Part shown: positions 27,800 to 35,613 of the stretch, piece after piece
How the letters are laid out: every line of letters begins with the position of its first letter
Position numbering within the stretch: position 1 is the stretch's first letter
From: Vibrio neonatus
Lineage (GTDB): Bacteria > Pseudomonadota > Gammaproteobacteria > Enterobacterales > Vibrionaceae
DNA length: 64,000 nt
Reading direction: 5' to 3'
Assembly (NCBI RefSeq): GCF_024346975.1
Contig: NZ_AP024885.1
Coordinates: 930,001 to 994,000 of the forward strand
Notes under the pieces: generated by a model
Seen by the model: the letters and a program-made list of their open reading frames with translations, nothing else
Database searches by the model: none
What the model was told of the DNA's origin: nothing
Made by a program: the position numbers and the translations under genes

Positions 27800-28648
27800 A
27801 TGGACTTAAACTTATTTACGACTTTTCTGTCAGTCTATAAACACAAATCAATTACTTTGGCGTCGGAAGAGCTCGACCTGTCACAGCCGGCGGTGAGTGC
27901 GGCTTTAAAGCGTCTTGAGCTGGTGGTTGGCAAAGCGCTGTTTGTGCGTGAAGGGCGCGGCATTGTGCCAACGGGTGCGGCGGTGACTTTGGCCAATAAA
28001 ATTGAATCGCCGATGTCTGTGTTGGAAACGGTTGAAGGTCAGCAAGAGCATCTGAATATTTATTGCAGTGAAGCGGTGCTGTTTAAAGTTGCGCATATAG
28101 ACAATATCACTATTGGTGAAACACCGCTGGATGAAGAGAGCATCATTGATGACCTGTACACGCAAAAAGTAGATTTAGTAATTGATGGCATGTCGAGCAA
28201 GCAGCAGAGCTTAATTGTTGAAGAGTTCCATGCCGAGGATGCGGTGTGTCTTACTCGAATGGATCATCCAAGAATCACTGAACAAATATCGTTAGAGCAG
28301 TATTATCAAGAGCAACATATTGCCCTTCGAGTGCGAAGAAATAAGCTAAGCACCATTGAATTTTTAAGCGACAAGCCTATTACGGCAAGAAAAGTAAAAA
28401 TCGAAACGGGTTCGATTACTAGCATGTTGACCATCGCATCGCGTTCTGATTTTATTGCCTCTTCATCGCGCGCTATAGCCGAAGAATTTGCTCAGGATAT
28501 GCGACTGCGCATCCATGAGATCCCCATCCCTCTGAACAAAATCAAATTTAATATGATTTATCATCGTCGTTATCTCAACGACCCTTTCCATAAAGCCAAA
28601 AGAGAAGCCTTGCGTAAAGCAATCACCGGTGACACTAACTTAGCGTAA
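27800..28648 (+). CDS. LysR family transcriptional regulator
   Basis: 282 residues. N-terminal winged HTH LASEELDLSQPAVSAALKRLE (about 20-40) followed by GKALFVREGRGIVPTGAA, then a LysR substrate-binding domain. It directly precedes the KdgM-like porin gene on the same strand (108 bases) and a run of exported-protein genes; a motif shared by three of their upstream regions is a possible target. Inducer unknown. Confidence 0.9.
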   Translation: MDLNLFTTFLSVYKHKSITLASEELDLSQPAVSAALKRLELVVGKALFVREGRGIVPTGAAVTLANKIESPMSVLETVEGQQEHLNIYCSEAVLFKVAHIDNITIGETPLDEESIIDDLYTQKVDLVIDGMSSKQQSLIVEEFHAEDAVCLTRMDHPRITEQISLEQYYQEQHIALRVRRNKLSTIEFLSDKPITARKVKIETGSITSMLTIASRSDFIASSSRAIAEEFAQDMRLRIHEIPIPLNKIKFNMIYHRRYLNDPFHKAKREALRKAITGDTNLA

Positions 28649-28654
28649 TGGCTA

Positions 28655-28677
28655 ACATAAATTGAAGTGAGGTTTTG
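28655..28677 (+). promoter_or_regulatory. shared upstream element, copy A (porin gene)
   Basis: ACATAAATTGAAGTGAGG followed by TTTTG. It lies about 100 bases before the ATG of the KdgM-like porin. The same ACATAAA-N5-GTGAGGTT arrangement occurs at 29992 and 30478 ahead of two other exported-protein genes. Proposed regulator-binding or promoter element. Confidence 0.5.
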
Positions 28678-28756
28678 TCTTAACTTCAGTTTATATATTC
28701 AAGTTCATGCTTTCAGGATAATCCGTGTATTCAACTTAATACACGTGGAGAACATC

Positions 28757-29482
28757 ATGAAATTACGAGCTTTAGCACTTATTTGCGCCACTTCATTTAC
28801 TGCAACCGCCTTTGCAAATTCGACGTCTGTTTATCTAGAACAAAATGTCGCCTCTAATGCGGCAGATAATGGAGAGTATGCCACTGAAGCAGGCGCTAAT
28901 ATTGCGGTGTCTGAAAACGGCAGTGTTTATATTGGTTTTGACGATCAAGGTTGGCTTGCCGCAGGTTATGGGCATAACTTTAGCTTAACGGACAATGTTG
29001 ATTTTAATGTTTATACCGAACTGGGTAAGTGGGAAACGGGCGAAGAAGTGCTCATTGAAGGTATTATCAATTACGATCTAAATGACAATATCAGCCTGTT
29101 TACCGGCGTAGGTTATAACCGCTCAGGGCAAGTGCTAGAAAACCTGACCGATACGGGAATCAATACCAATAAATTCATTGCGGGTACCAATTTAAATTGG
29201 GGCGGCTTTAATTTGGCTTATCAATACACACATGAAAATAGAAATGGTTCGAGTGGTTATACTCATATCGGCAATGTGGATTATTTCTCTCAAGGTGACT
29301 ATCGCACCAATGAACACGAAGTAATATTTTCCAAAACCATCAACGATTTCACACCTTATATAAAGTACACCTACTTCAATACTCATGAAGGTGAGATTAC
29401 GTCCACAGGTGATGCAGGCACTTTACGTGGTCCCATTGAAAACGACAACATCCTAACCCTAGGTATCTCTTACCAGTTCTAA
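28757..29482 (+). CDS. KdgM-like outer-membrane porin
   Basis: About 241 residues. Start ATG 28757 with GTGGAG six bases upstream; the longer frame from 28667 overlaps the upstream element. Signal peptide MKLRALALICATSFTATAFA, then amphipathic strands with paired aromatic residues (YIGFDDQGWLAAGYGHNF, YQYTH, YIKYTYF) and a C-terminal Phe strand LTLGISYQF. The architecture is that of monomeric KdgM porins that pass acidic oligosaccharides such as oligogalacturonate or oligoalginate. The PL6 lyase 2.3 kb upstream fits an alginate-oligomer substrate, an inference from position. Confidence 0.7.
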   Translation: MKLRALALICATSFTATAFANSTSVYLEQNVASNAADNGEYATEAGANIAVSENGSVYIGFDDQGWLAAGYGHNFSLTDNVDFNVYTELGKWETGEEVLIEGIINYDLNDNISLFTGVGYNRSGQVLENLTDTGINTNKFIAGTNLNWGGFNLAYQYTHENRNGSSGYTHIGNVDYFSQGDYRTNEHEVIFSKTINDFTPYIKYTYFNTHEGEITSTGDAGTLRGPIENDNILTLGISYQF

Positions 29483-29541
29483 TCTTTATTAGTTTATCAA
29501 TTTATCGGCAAATGGAGTTGCCCTTAGCCAGAGGACAGTTC

Positions 29542-29973
29542 ATGAATTTTTCACGCTTTCCATTCCCTGTTAAACCATCCTATATGTTGCTATTTCTCAG
29601 CATATTGACTGCATTTCCTGCGATGTCCCACAACTTGATTTTTGACCAACAACAATACGATGAGCATGAGTTTGCCACCGATTTAAGACAATGTGAGGCG
29701 CTGATTAACGATGTGGGCAACCACCAAGGAAGTGGCGCTGTAGAGCAAGGCGTAAAACGTGGTGCAAGAGGCGCGACGGCAGGTGCAGCAGCGGGTGCAA
29801 TTTCTGGAAATTCAGGCTCTGAGGCGGCAAAAAAGGGGGCAGCAATAGGAACAACTATGGGGATATTGTCAGGTCGGGGATCGAAAAATGCCGCCGAGCA
29901 AAAGAACCAACAAGAGAGAGAACAAGTGATGCGTAACTGCATGACTGGACGAGGGTATCAGCCGTTAAATTAA
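29542..29973 (+). CDS. exported glycine-zipper protein
   Basis: About 143 residues. N-terminal hydrophobic signal or anchor (to PAMSHN), then a Gly/Ala zipper ARGATAGAAAGAISG, a second GAAIGTTMG, and a C-terminal CMTGRGYQPLN. The Cys pair around the zipper and the GRGY ending are common in small envelope glycine-zipper proteins. The start was chosen at ATG 29542 with AGAGGA upstream. Function unknown; envelope location is likely. Confidence 0.7.
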   Translation: MNFSRFPFPVKPSYMLLFLSILTAFPAMSHNLIFDQQQYDEHEFATDLRQCEALINDVGNHQGSGAVEQGVKRGARGATAGAAAGAISGNSGSEAAKKGAAIGTTMGILSGRGSKNAAEQKNQQEREQVMRNCMTGRGYQPLN

Positions 29974-29991
29974 CCTATCGAGTACGACAAT

Positions 29992-30014
29992 ACATAAACC
30001 GAGGTGAGGTTAGA
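29992..30014 (+). promoter_or_regulatory. shared upstream element, copy B
   Basis: ACATAAACCGAGGTGAGG followed by TTAGA, 98 bases before the ATG of the small exported protein at 30090. Same layout as copies at 28655 and 30478. Confidence 0.5.
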
Positions 30015-30089
30015 ACTAAAGCCACCTTTATAGTTATGCGGCAAATAGTAGGTAAATATAGGGGTATTCAAACAAACGAGGAAACTCAT

Positions 30090-30329
30090 ATGACCATAAA
30101 TAAAACAGTGAACAAGACGATCAGCACAATCGCATTTATTGCTTTTTCATCCTCTTCATTCGCTCATGACTCGGACGTTTCCTTAGAATCAGAGTTTGAT
30201 GATTATGCTTATGAAGTCTTCCTTGATTCGCCCGATCCCTCACTCACTATGGTGTTTAATGAAGACGGCTTGCAACACATTGAGCTGGATGATCAGCGGT
30301 GGGATATGAGCAATGACTTTCGTCTTTGA
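30090..30329 (+). CDS. small exported protein, unknown function
   Basis: About 79 residues. Signal peptide MTINKTVNKTISTIAFIAF ending SSFA, then a mature part of only about 55 acidic residues (DSDVSLESEFDDYAYEVF). ATG 30090 has GAGGA upstream; the longer frame from 30036 overlaps the leader. No family recognised. It is preceded by copy B of the shared element and followed by a good terminator, so it is probably its own transcription unit. Confidence 0.65.
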   Translation: MTINKTVNKTISTIAFIAFSSSSFAHDSDVSLESEFDDYAYEVFLDSPDPSLTMVFNEDGLQHIELDDQRWDMSNDFRL

Positions 30330-30375
30330 TGACGCATAGCCCCTCTACTTTCTATTTATTTTACCACCTTGCAAA

Positions 30376-30398
30376 AGCCACCACTTGGTGGTTTTTTT
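30376..30398 (+). terminator. rho-independent terminator
   Basis: AGCCACC / GGTGGTT stem with a tight loop followed by a run of T (30391-30398). It ends the small exported-protein transcript. Confidence 0.85.
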
Positions 30399-30477
30399 GT
30401 GCCTGTTACCTCAAGGCTAAAGATACCAACGGTAGCGATTGATTATTGTGGCAGTGATACAAGCGATAAGCCGTAAT

Positions 30478-30500
30478 ACATAAATCAAAGTGAGGTTTGA
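30478..30500 (+). promoter_or_regulatory. shared upstream element, copy C
   Basis: ACATAAATCAAAGTGAGG followed by TTTGA, 135 bases before the ATG of the metallo-beta-lactamase-fold gene. Third occurrence of the ACATAAA-N5-GTGAGGTT arrangement in 1.9 kb. Confidence 0.5.
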
Positions 30501-30612
30501 AGCAAAGTTTGGCTAATTTATCACGGTCAGGTTTGGATATAAGATTTGTCACATCGGAGTGAGGAGGGAACTTCATTTCACAAACTTATTACTCAAACCG
30601 ATAGGTAACACT

Positions 30613-32232
30613 ATGAGAACTTTTGCGAAATTATCTTTGATTGCAACGGCGATGGTCGTATCAACCACGGCGTTTGCGAATGACCCAATGCTGCAATACA
30701 ACACTAAAAAAACGCACTCAGAAATTAAAAATCTTGAAAAGTTTGAATACCACGACGGTCAAACGCTTGATGAATATCTTGCCGAACAACCAGAAGGCAA
30801 ACTCTACTCGTCAGAAGAAGATGTTCTTGCTGTTCTGATGGGCGGCGTAAACACCGGTGATTATCGAAAAGAAACCAATACCGGTTGGAAAGAAGGCCTG
30901 ATGTTTGAAGGTATCGCACCGTATGGCGATCACATGGTATCAGGAGCAAACTGGTTCCCTCGCACCGAAGAAGTTCAGCCAGATGAAATGCGAGTGACCT
31001 TCATGGGTACATCGCCAATGATTCGTCCAGGACAGGCTAATACTTCTATTTATGTTGAGCTAGGCAATGGTTCAAATTTTGTCTTCGATTTGGGTGAAGC
31101 CTCTATTGCAAACTATGTTGCAGCCGGCGTGGCACTGAACGAGCTGGATCATATCTTCATTACTCACTTGCACGTCGACCATTATGGTTCTTTGCCTTAT
31201 CTGTATCAGTTTGGCGGCTGGAATGGGCGTTGGGAAAAACCGCTCAATGTGTACGGGCCAAGTGGCGCATCTCCTGAGTATGGCACGCGCCACATGATTG
31301 AAGGTATGCAGCAAATGTTGAACTGGCACACCGATGCGTTTGATGTATTCCCTGCTGGCAACGACATTGTAGTGCATGAATTTGATTTCCGCGACGATGG
31401 TGGCGTGATTTATGACCAAGATAATGTGCAGGTAATTCACTGGCGCAGAAGTCACGCTAAAGATGGCGCATCGGGTTATCGCTTAAATTGGACTCAAGAT
31501 GACGGCCGTGTACTGAGCTTTGTTTGGACAGGTGATGGCAGACCTACAGAGCTGGATTTGAAATACGCAAAAGGCGCGGATCTCTTTATTACTGAGTTGC
31601 AAACCGAGACCTTTGGCGTGTCATCCATTATTCAGGGTGTGCCACCATTTTTAGCCCGCTATACCGTTGATACGCACCATACACCCGCTTATGCCGCAGG
31701 TTATGTTGCAAATGAAGTACAGCCTCGTTTGTTTATGACCACGCACATGACATTTGACCCGTATTTAAACGAAGAAACGGTTGCCGAAGTGCGCCACCAC
31801 TGGAAAGGCCCTTACCACTTTGGCGCGCCAGATGGGATTGTTGTGAATATGACCAAAGACAATGCATGGGTGCGTGAAGGTATTTTGCCGAACTTCCCGA
31901 ATGCCAGAGCGCCACAGTTTGATTTGGCAGACGGTCAAGATTTCCGAATCCCATTGCCAAAGAATCGTCGTGAAGACATTCAAGAGCAGGAAATTCGTGA
32001 CTTAGAAATTGATCCAAAACTGTACTATCCAGAAGGGTATATGCCTGAACTTATGACTGAATGGCCAGTGGACTCAGACATCATCATACCAGCAGAGTCT
32101 GTTCCAGAGTCAATGAAAGAAGGCATGAACACCAAGCAAGAGTATGTAGATAGAGTGCGAGAGCACCATGGTTTAGACCGTAAATCAGTCACGCGACCAA
32201 CGCAGCCAACTGAGGGTGCAGATAAAGAATAA
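30613..32232 (+). CDS. exported metallo-beta-lactamase-fold hydrolase
   Basis: About 539 residues. Signal peptide MRTFAKLSLIATAMVV ending TAFA, then an MBL domain with the metal motif THLHVDHYGSLP (HxHxDH), an Asp in WTGDGRP, and late His in TTHMTFDP. The preceding text (VTFMGTSPMIRPGQANTSIYVELG) is typical of a large MBL family that databases often label after GntH of guanitoxin biosynthesis; nothing here supports guanitoxin production, so the label should not be taken literally. I used ATG 30613 with AGG upstream. Substrate unknown; periplasmic. Confidence 0.8.
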   Translation: MRTFAKLSLIATAMVVSTTAFANDPMLQYNTKKTHSEIKNLEKFEYHDGQTLDEYLAEQPEGKLYSSEEDVLAVLMGGVNTGDYRKETNTGWKEGLMFEGIAPYGDHMVSGANWFPRTEEVQPDEMRVTFMGTSPMIRPGQANTSIYVELGNGSNFVFDLGEASIANYVAAGVALNELDHIFITHLHVDHYGSLPYLYQFGGWNGRWEKPLNVYGPSGASPEYGTRHMIEGMQQMLNWHTDAFDVFPAGNDIVVHEFDFRDDGGVIYDQDNVQVIHWRRSHAKDGASGYRLNWTQDDGRVLSFVWTGDGRPTELDLKYAKGADLFITELQTETFGVSSIIQGVPPFLARYTVDTHHTPAYAAGYVANEVQPRLFMTTHMTFDPYLNEETVAEVRHHWKGPYHFGAPDGIVVNMTKDNAWVREGILPNFPNARAPQFDLADGQDFRIPLPKNRREDIQEQEIRDLEIDPKLYYPEGYMPELMTEWPVDSDIIIPAESVPESMKEGMNTKQEYVDRVREHHGLDRKSVTRPTQPTEGADKE

Positions 32233-32244
32233 TTGGCGCACGCA

Positions 32245-32268
32245 GAGGGTGTATGAGCACCCTCTTGC
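32245..32268 (+). terminator. candidate hairpin after the MBL gene
   Basis: GAGGGTG / CACCCTC with a 6-base loop directly after the stop codon. There is no T-run, so it may be a weak terminator or an mRNA-stabilising 3' hairpin. Confidence 0.4.
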
Positions 32269-32331
32269 CGAGCATCCATTTTAAACCATTTTATTTGTTC
32301 ACTGTTATTTACTCATTATTTGGAGTTCATT

Positions 32332-32844
32332 ATGAAGAAATCTTTAATTGCCGCTGTGGTTTTGACCTTAGTTTCAGGAACGGCTTTTGCCAGCAATCAA
32401 TCCAATGCTCATGACTATCACCCCGGTGCGACTGACAACCAACAACGTTTAGCTCCAATAGACCCTAACTACGAGCTTACGCTACCTTCCGAGAAAGAGG
32501 GTTACACCATGTATGACAACCAATACATGTCGGAAGGAGGCACATATTCAACGTATGAAAAGCCTAATCCAACCGATGACATTCATGTTGCTGATGCTGG
32601 TTCGCTAAAAGTGACTCATGGGCAAGGCGGGGTAATCCAAACCCAGTACACTACGAAAAATGGGCAAAATACATTTTCCGTTATGTGCGGTTATACCTCT
32701 GGGCCGGCATATTGGGCCGATGGCAAGCCGGTGAATGTTTGCAAAGAGGCGCAGGCATTGGCACAAGCATTAGAAGCCAAAGGTGAATGGAAACAAAACA
32801 AGATGACTTATACCTTGCCACCACAGCGAATCGTTATCGACTAG
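32332..32844 (+). CDS. exported protein of unknown function
   Basis: 170 residues starting at ATG 32332 (GGAG six bases upstream). Signal peptide MKKSLIAAVVLTLVSGTAFA; the mature part is hydrophilic, rich in Tyr, Gln and Asn, with two Cys (VMCGY and NVCKEA) that could form a disulfide. No family recognised. Part of the exported-protein cluster from 28.7 to 33.5 kb. Confidence 0.7.
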   Translation: MKKSLIAAVVLTLVSGTAFASNQSNAHDYHPGATDNQQRLAPIDPNYELTLPSEKEGYTMYDNQYMSEGGTYSTYEKPNPTDDIHVADAGSLKVTHGQGGVIQTQYTTKNGQNTFSVMCGYTSGPAYWADGKPVNVCKEAQALAQALEAKGEWKQNKMTYTLPPQRIVID

Positions 32845-32885
32845 CAAGGTTTCATCATTTAGGAAGATTACAAGGGAGTGAGTTC

Positions 32886-32907
32886 GGGGAATCCAATTAG
32901 ATTCCCC
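32886..32907. repeat. intergenic hairpin
   Basis: GGGGAATC / GATTCCCC perfect stem with a 6-base loop between two exported-protein genes. It is followed by TAATACCAATTAAA, similar to the end of the MITE-like repeat at 38164. No T-run. Confidence 0.45.
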
Positions 32908-32941
32908 ATCTAATACCAATTAAATAGCAAAGGCTAATCCC

Positions 32942-33487
32942 ATGAAAAATATCGTTAATCCTATGAAAAAAGCAGTCAAACCTTTCATTATCATCTGTTC
33001 ATTGCTTGCCCCTACATTTGCATTGGCGGATGGGCACAATCACAGTCACAACTTTTTTAACCCAAAGCTCGAACAGCTTGGCAATGACATCATTGGATTA
33101 ACCGTTTGCTATAAAAATGGCTATTTGTCTGATGCCGAGCAAGAGCCTGTGTTTGAAAACCTTATCGAGTATGCGCAGGTATCGGGAGAAGAGCTTGGGC
33201 TGTTTTATATGGATAGATTAGGCCAAAAAGCCGAAGAGATAATGAGTGATGAGCAAGGAAGGCAGATCTGGGACCAGACTTACTGCGCTGAGTTAACCGA
33301 TAGCTTTTTAGATACAGATAAGTTGGCGCAAAAAGCAATGCATAATGAAGCGCACCACCACCACCATCATGATGATCATCATCACTCTCACGATCATGGT
33401 CATTCTCATGGGCATCACAATGAAAATATTGACCCAGAAACGGCGCAGCAAGATTTAGAACGAGGTCGATTGCTGAGTATTCAATAG
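32942..33487 (+). CDS. exported histidine-rich, probably metal-binding protein
   Basis: 181 residues. Signal peptide to about residue 29 (ALADGH). The mature N-terminus begins HNHSHN and the C-terminal region 137-160 is a run dominated by His and Asp (HHHHHHDDHHH, HSHDHGHSHGHH), typical of zinc/nickel buffering proteins. Two Cys (VCYKNG, YCAEL) lie in the helical middle part. No transporter or metallochaperone gene is adjacent, so the metal and purpose are unknown. Confidence 0.75.
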   Translation: MKNIVNPMKKAVKPFIIICSLLAPTFALADGHNHSHNFFNPKLEQLGNDIIGLTVCYKNGYLSDAEQEPVFENLIEYAQVSGEELGLFYMDRLGQKAEEIMSDEQGRQIWDQTYCAELTDSFLDTDKLAQKAMHNEAHHHHHHDDHHHSHDHGHSHGHHNENIDPETAQQDLERGRLLSIQ

Positions 33488-33599
33488 CTTAGATAGCCAG
33501 TTTATGGCTCGCAAATTTAAGATTCTTGGCTCGGAATGGGGTTTCTTTTTGGTCTTGATATTCGCCATTTGGAGCCAGAACCTTAAATCCCCACTTTAT

Positions 33600-34337
33600 C
33601 TAAAAAGGGTTTGGGCTATGCCCGTGCATAGCTTCACCCGTAGTGGGGTGGGTAAAATAAATATCGCTGGCATGCAGCATTAAGCGCTGGTTTTGATGAG
33701 CGTTGTCTTGCTCGCGATTGTTATAAAGATCGCAACCGATAATAGGGTGACCAAATTCAAGGCTATGAATGCGCAATTGATGAGTCCTTCCAGTAATAGG
33801 GGTGTACTGCACTAAAGTTCTCTTTGGATTATCTAAACGCTTTATAACCCGATAATCACTGATCGCATTCTTGCCCGTTTCGTGGCAGATTTTTACCCGA
33901 GGGAATAAGGTTTTATCTTTGGCAATCGGCGCGCAGATTTGTCCACTATCGGCCTTAACCCAGCCGGATAGCATTGCTAGGTAACGTTTTTGAACTGTGC
34001 GGGTTTGAAGCTGTTGATTGAGGCTTTTTGATGCCTCGCGATTTAGCCCTACCACCATAATGCCAGAGGTGCCTAAATCGAGTCGATGTGGCAGTTTTGC
34101 CTCGGCAAATGCAGGCGTTGCCTGTTGTCCATCGACCCCAATTTGACCGTTCACTAAACGATAATGCACCGAATCCCAATTTAGCGGATTTTTACCCGAC
34201 AAACTCAGCAAGCCACTGGGTTTATTAATCAATAAAATATCGCGGTCTTGATAAAGAATTTCTACAAGGGCTTTGCATTCTGGCGCCACAAAGTTATCGA
34301 TGATTTCTATGGCGCTAGAAGAGTCGGATTGAGACAT
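33600..34337 (-). CDS. RluA family pseudouridine synthase
   Basis: 245 residues. Catalytic motif HRLDLGTSGIMV with the invariant Asp, then KRYLAMLSGWV and the RNA-binding PITGRTHQLRIH, all in family order. No S4 domain, as in RluA. It converts uridine to pseudouridine in rRNA or tRNA; the particular site cannot be read from sequence. Single gene, divergent from the FtsZ-like operon. Confidence 0.9.
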   Translation of the reverse strand: MSQSDSSSAIEIIDNFVAPECKALVEILYQDRDILLINKPSGLLSLSGKNPLNWDSVHYRLVNGQIGVDGQQATPAFAEAKLPHRLDLGTSGIMVVGLNREASKSLNQQLQTRTVQKRYLAMLSGWVKADSGQICAPIAKDKTLFPRVKICHETGKNAISDYRVIKRLDNPKRTLVQYTPITGRTHQLRIHSLEFGHPIIGCDLYNNREQDNAHQNQRLMLHASDIYFTHPTTGEAMHGHSPNPF

Positions 34338-34632
34338 GTAACGATCCTGAGGTAATAATGCTCATCCCTTAATTACGGTGCGGAGTGTAAAAAAGCAAAC
34401 TGAGCGATTGATGCAGAAGAGCTTACCAGAAATTGCTTAGTGAGAGGTATTAGACAACTGCCATGCGGCTTTAAATTTTCTCTTTAGCTCCTCTTTTCTA
34501 GTATTCATCTGCTGTTAGATCTCACTTTTAAATAATTATCCCTATGATTTGTATGTGTATATAGATTGGCGACACTCTACGTCGCTATGCAAGTTATGCT
34601 TTTCCTCTATCTGAATATAGAAGGAAACTTAC

Positions 34633-35613
34633 ATGTTTTTACCTGAGCATTTGCATCGAATCGCTGTCGTTGGCGTAGGGTGCTGTGGTCACAATACGAT
34701 TGACTACATCAAAAAAGAGTTGGATGACGATGTCCATCTGTTTGTTTTTGACACCGACTCACGAGGTCTAGAAAGTGATGAGCGAGTCACTCGTATGGCG
34801 ATTGGTCAGCAGGTAACGGATGGACGCAGTGCTGGGGCGATTCCTAGTGTGGGTGAAAAAGCCGCTCATGCTTCATTTGATGAGATAAAGCAGCACCTTA
34901 CTGGCTATGACATGATCTTTATTGCCGGTGGACTTGGCGGTGGCACAGCAACCGGCGTTATCCCAGTGTTGACTAAAATGCTCAGTGAACAGGAGTGTCT
35001 TTGTGTCACTATAGTCACCACGCCCTTTGGCTTTGAAGGCAAGAAAAAGCAGTTTTTTGCCGAAGAGGCGATAACAAAAATTAACGCCACATCAGATTCG
35101 TGCGTGACGGTTTCCAACCAAAAACTGCTGCACACTATGCCAAAAAGTAGCACCTTGATTGAAGCGTTTGAATCTTCCAATCAGGTTCTTAAACGTTCAC
35201 TACTGGGCATTTATTCTCTAATTTCGACAACGGGCTACATCAATCTAGATTTTGCTGATGTGAGAACCGTTATCAGCGGTGCGGGTGCCACTGTGATCGG
35301 TTATGGGCAAGGCGTAGGCGAGTATCGAATCAAACAGGCAGTAGAAACCGCGCTGATTAATCCTTTATTGGAAGATTATGACCTAGAAAAAGCCAAAGCG
35401 GTGCTGATTAACATTACTGCTGACCATTCATTAAGATTGGATGAAATTCATCTCGCCGGTGAGTTGCTTACTGAGCAGGTTGAATCAGAAATTCCCATTA
35501 TTATCGGCACGGTGATCAGTGATGTTCCTCAAGATGATATAAAAATCTATGCCATATTTAGTGGCGTGGAGAAGAAAGTGAGCAACTTACTCAAGCTAAA
35601 AGGGATTGAGTGA
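34633..35613 (+). CDS. FtsZ-like tubulin-family GTPase (not the cell-division FtsZ)
   Basis: 326 residues with all FtsZ/tubulin nucleotide loops: T1 VVGVGCCGHNTIDYI, T3 GRSAGAIPSVGEKAA, the G-box T4 GGLGGGTATGVIP, and the T7 catalytic loop NLDFADVRTVIS (NxDxxD). The C-terminal tubulin domain (AVLINITAD, RLDEIHLAG) is complete. Unlike true FtsZ (about 380 residues) it ends right after this domain: there is no linker and no conserved C-terminal peptide for FtsA/ZipA. T1 and T4 carry substitutions (GVGCCGHN, TATG). AAGGAAA precedes the ATG. It overlaps the next gene, which looks like a diverged partner. It probably polymerises in a GTP-dependent way; the role is unknown. Confidence 0.9.
   Translation: MFLPEHLHRIAVVGVGCCGHNTIDYIKKELDDDVHLFVFDTDSRGLESDERVTRMAIGQQVTDGRSAGAIPSVGEKAAHASFDEIKQHLTGYDMIFIAGGLGGGTATGVIPVLTKMLSEQECLCVTIVTTPFGFEGKKKQFFAEEAITKINATSDSCVTVSNQKLLHTMPKSSTLIEAFESSNQVLKRSLLGIYSLISTTGYINLDFADVRTVISGAGATVIGYGQGVGEYRIKQAVETALINPLLEDYDLEKAKAVLINITADHSLRLDEIHLAGELLTEQVESEIPIIIGTVISDVPQDDIKIYAIFSGVEKKVSNLLKLKGIE

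Noticed and set aside
33517..33586. Long imperfect inverted repeat (TTAAGATTCTTGGCTC region) between convergent genes
   Set aside because: Large loop and no T-run in the right place; could be structural but not supportable as a terminator.
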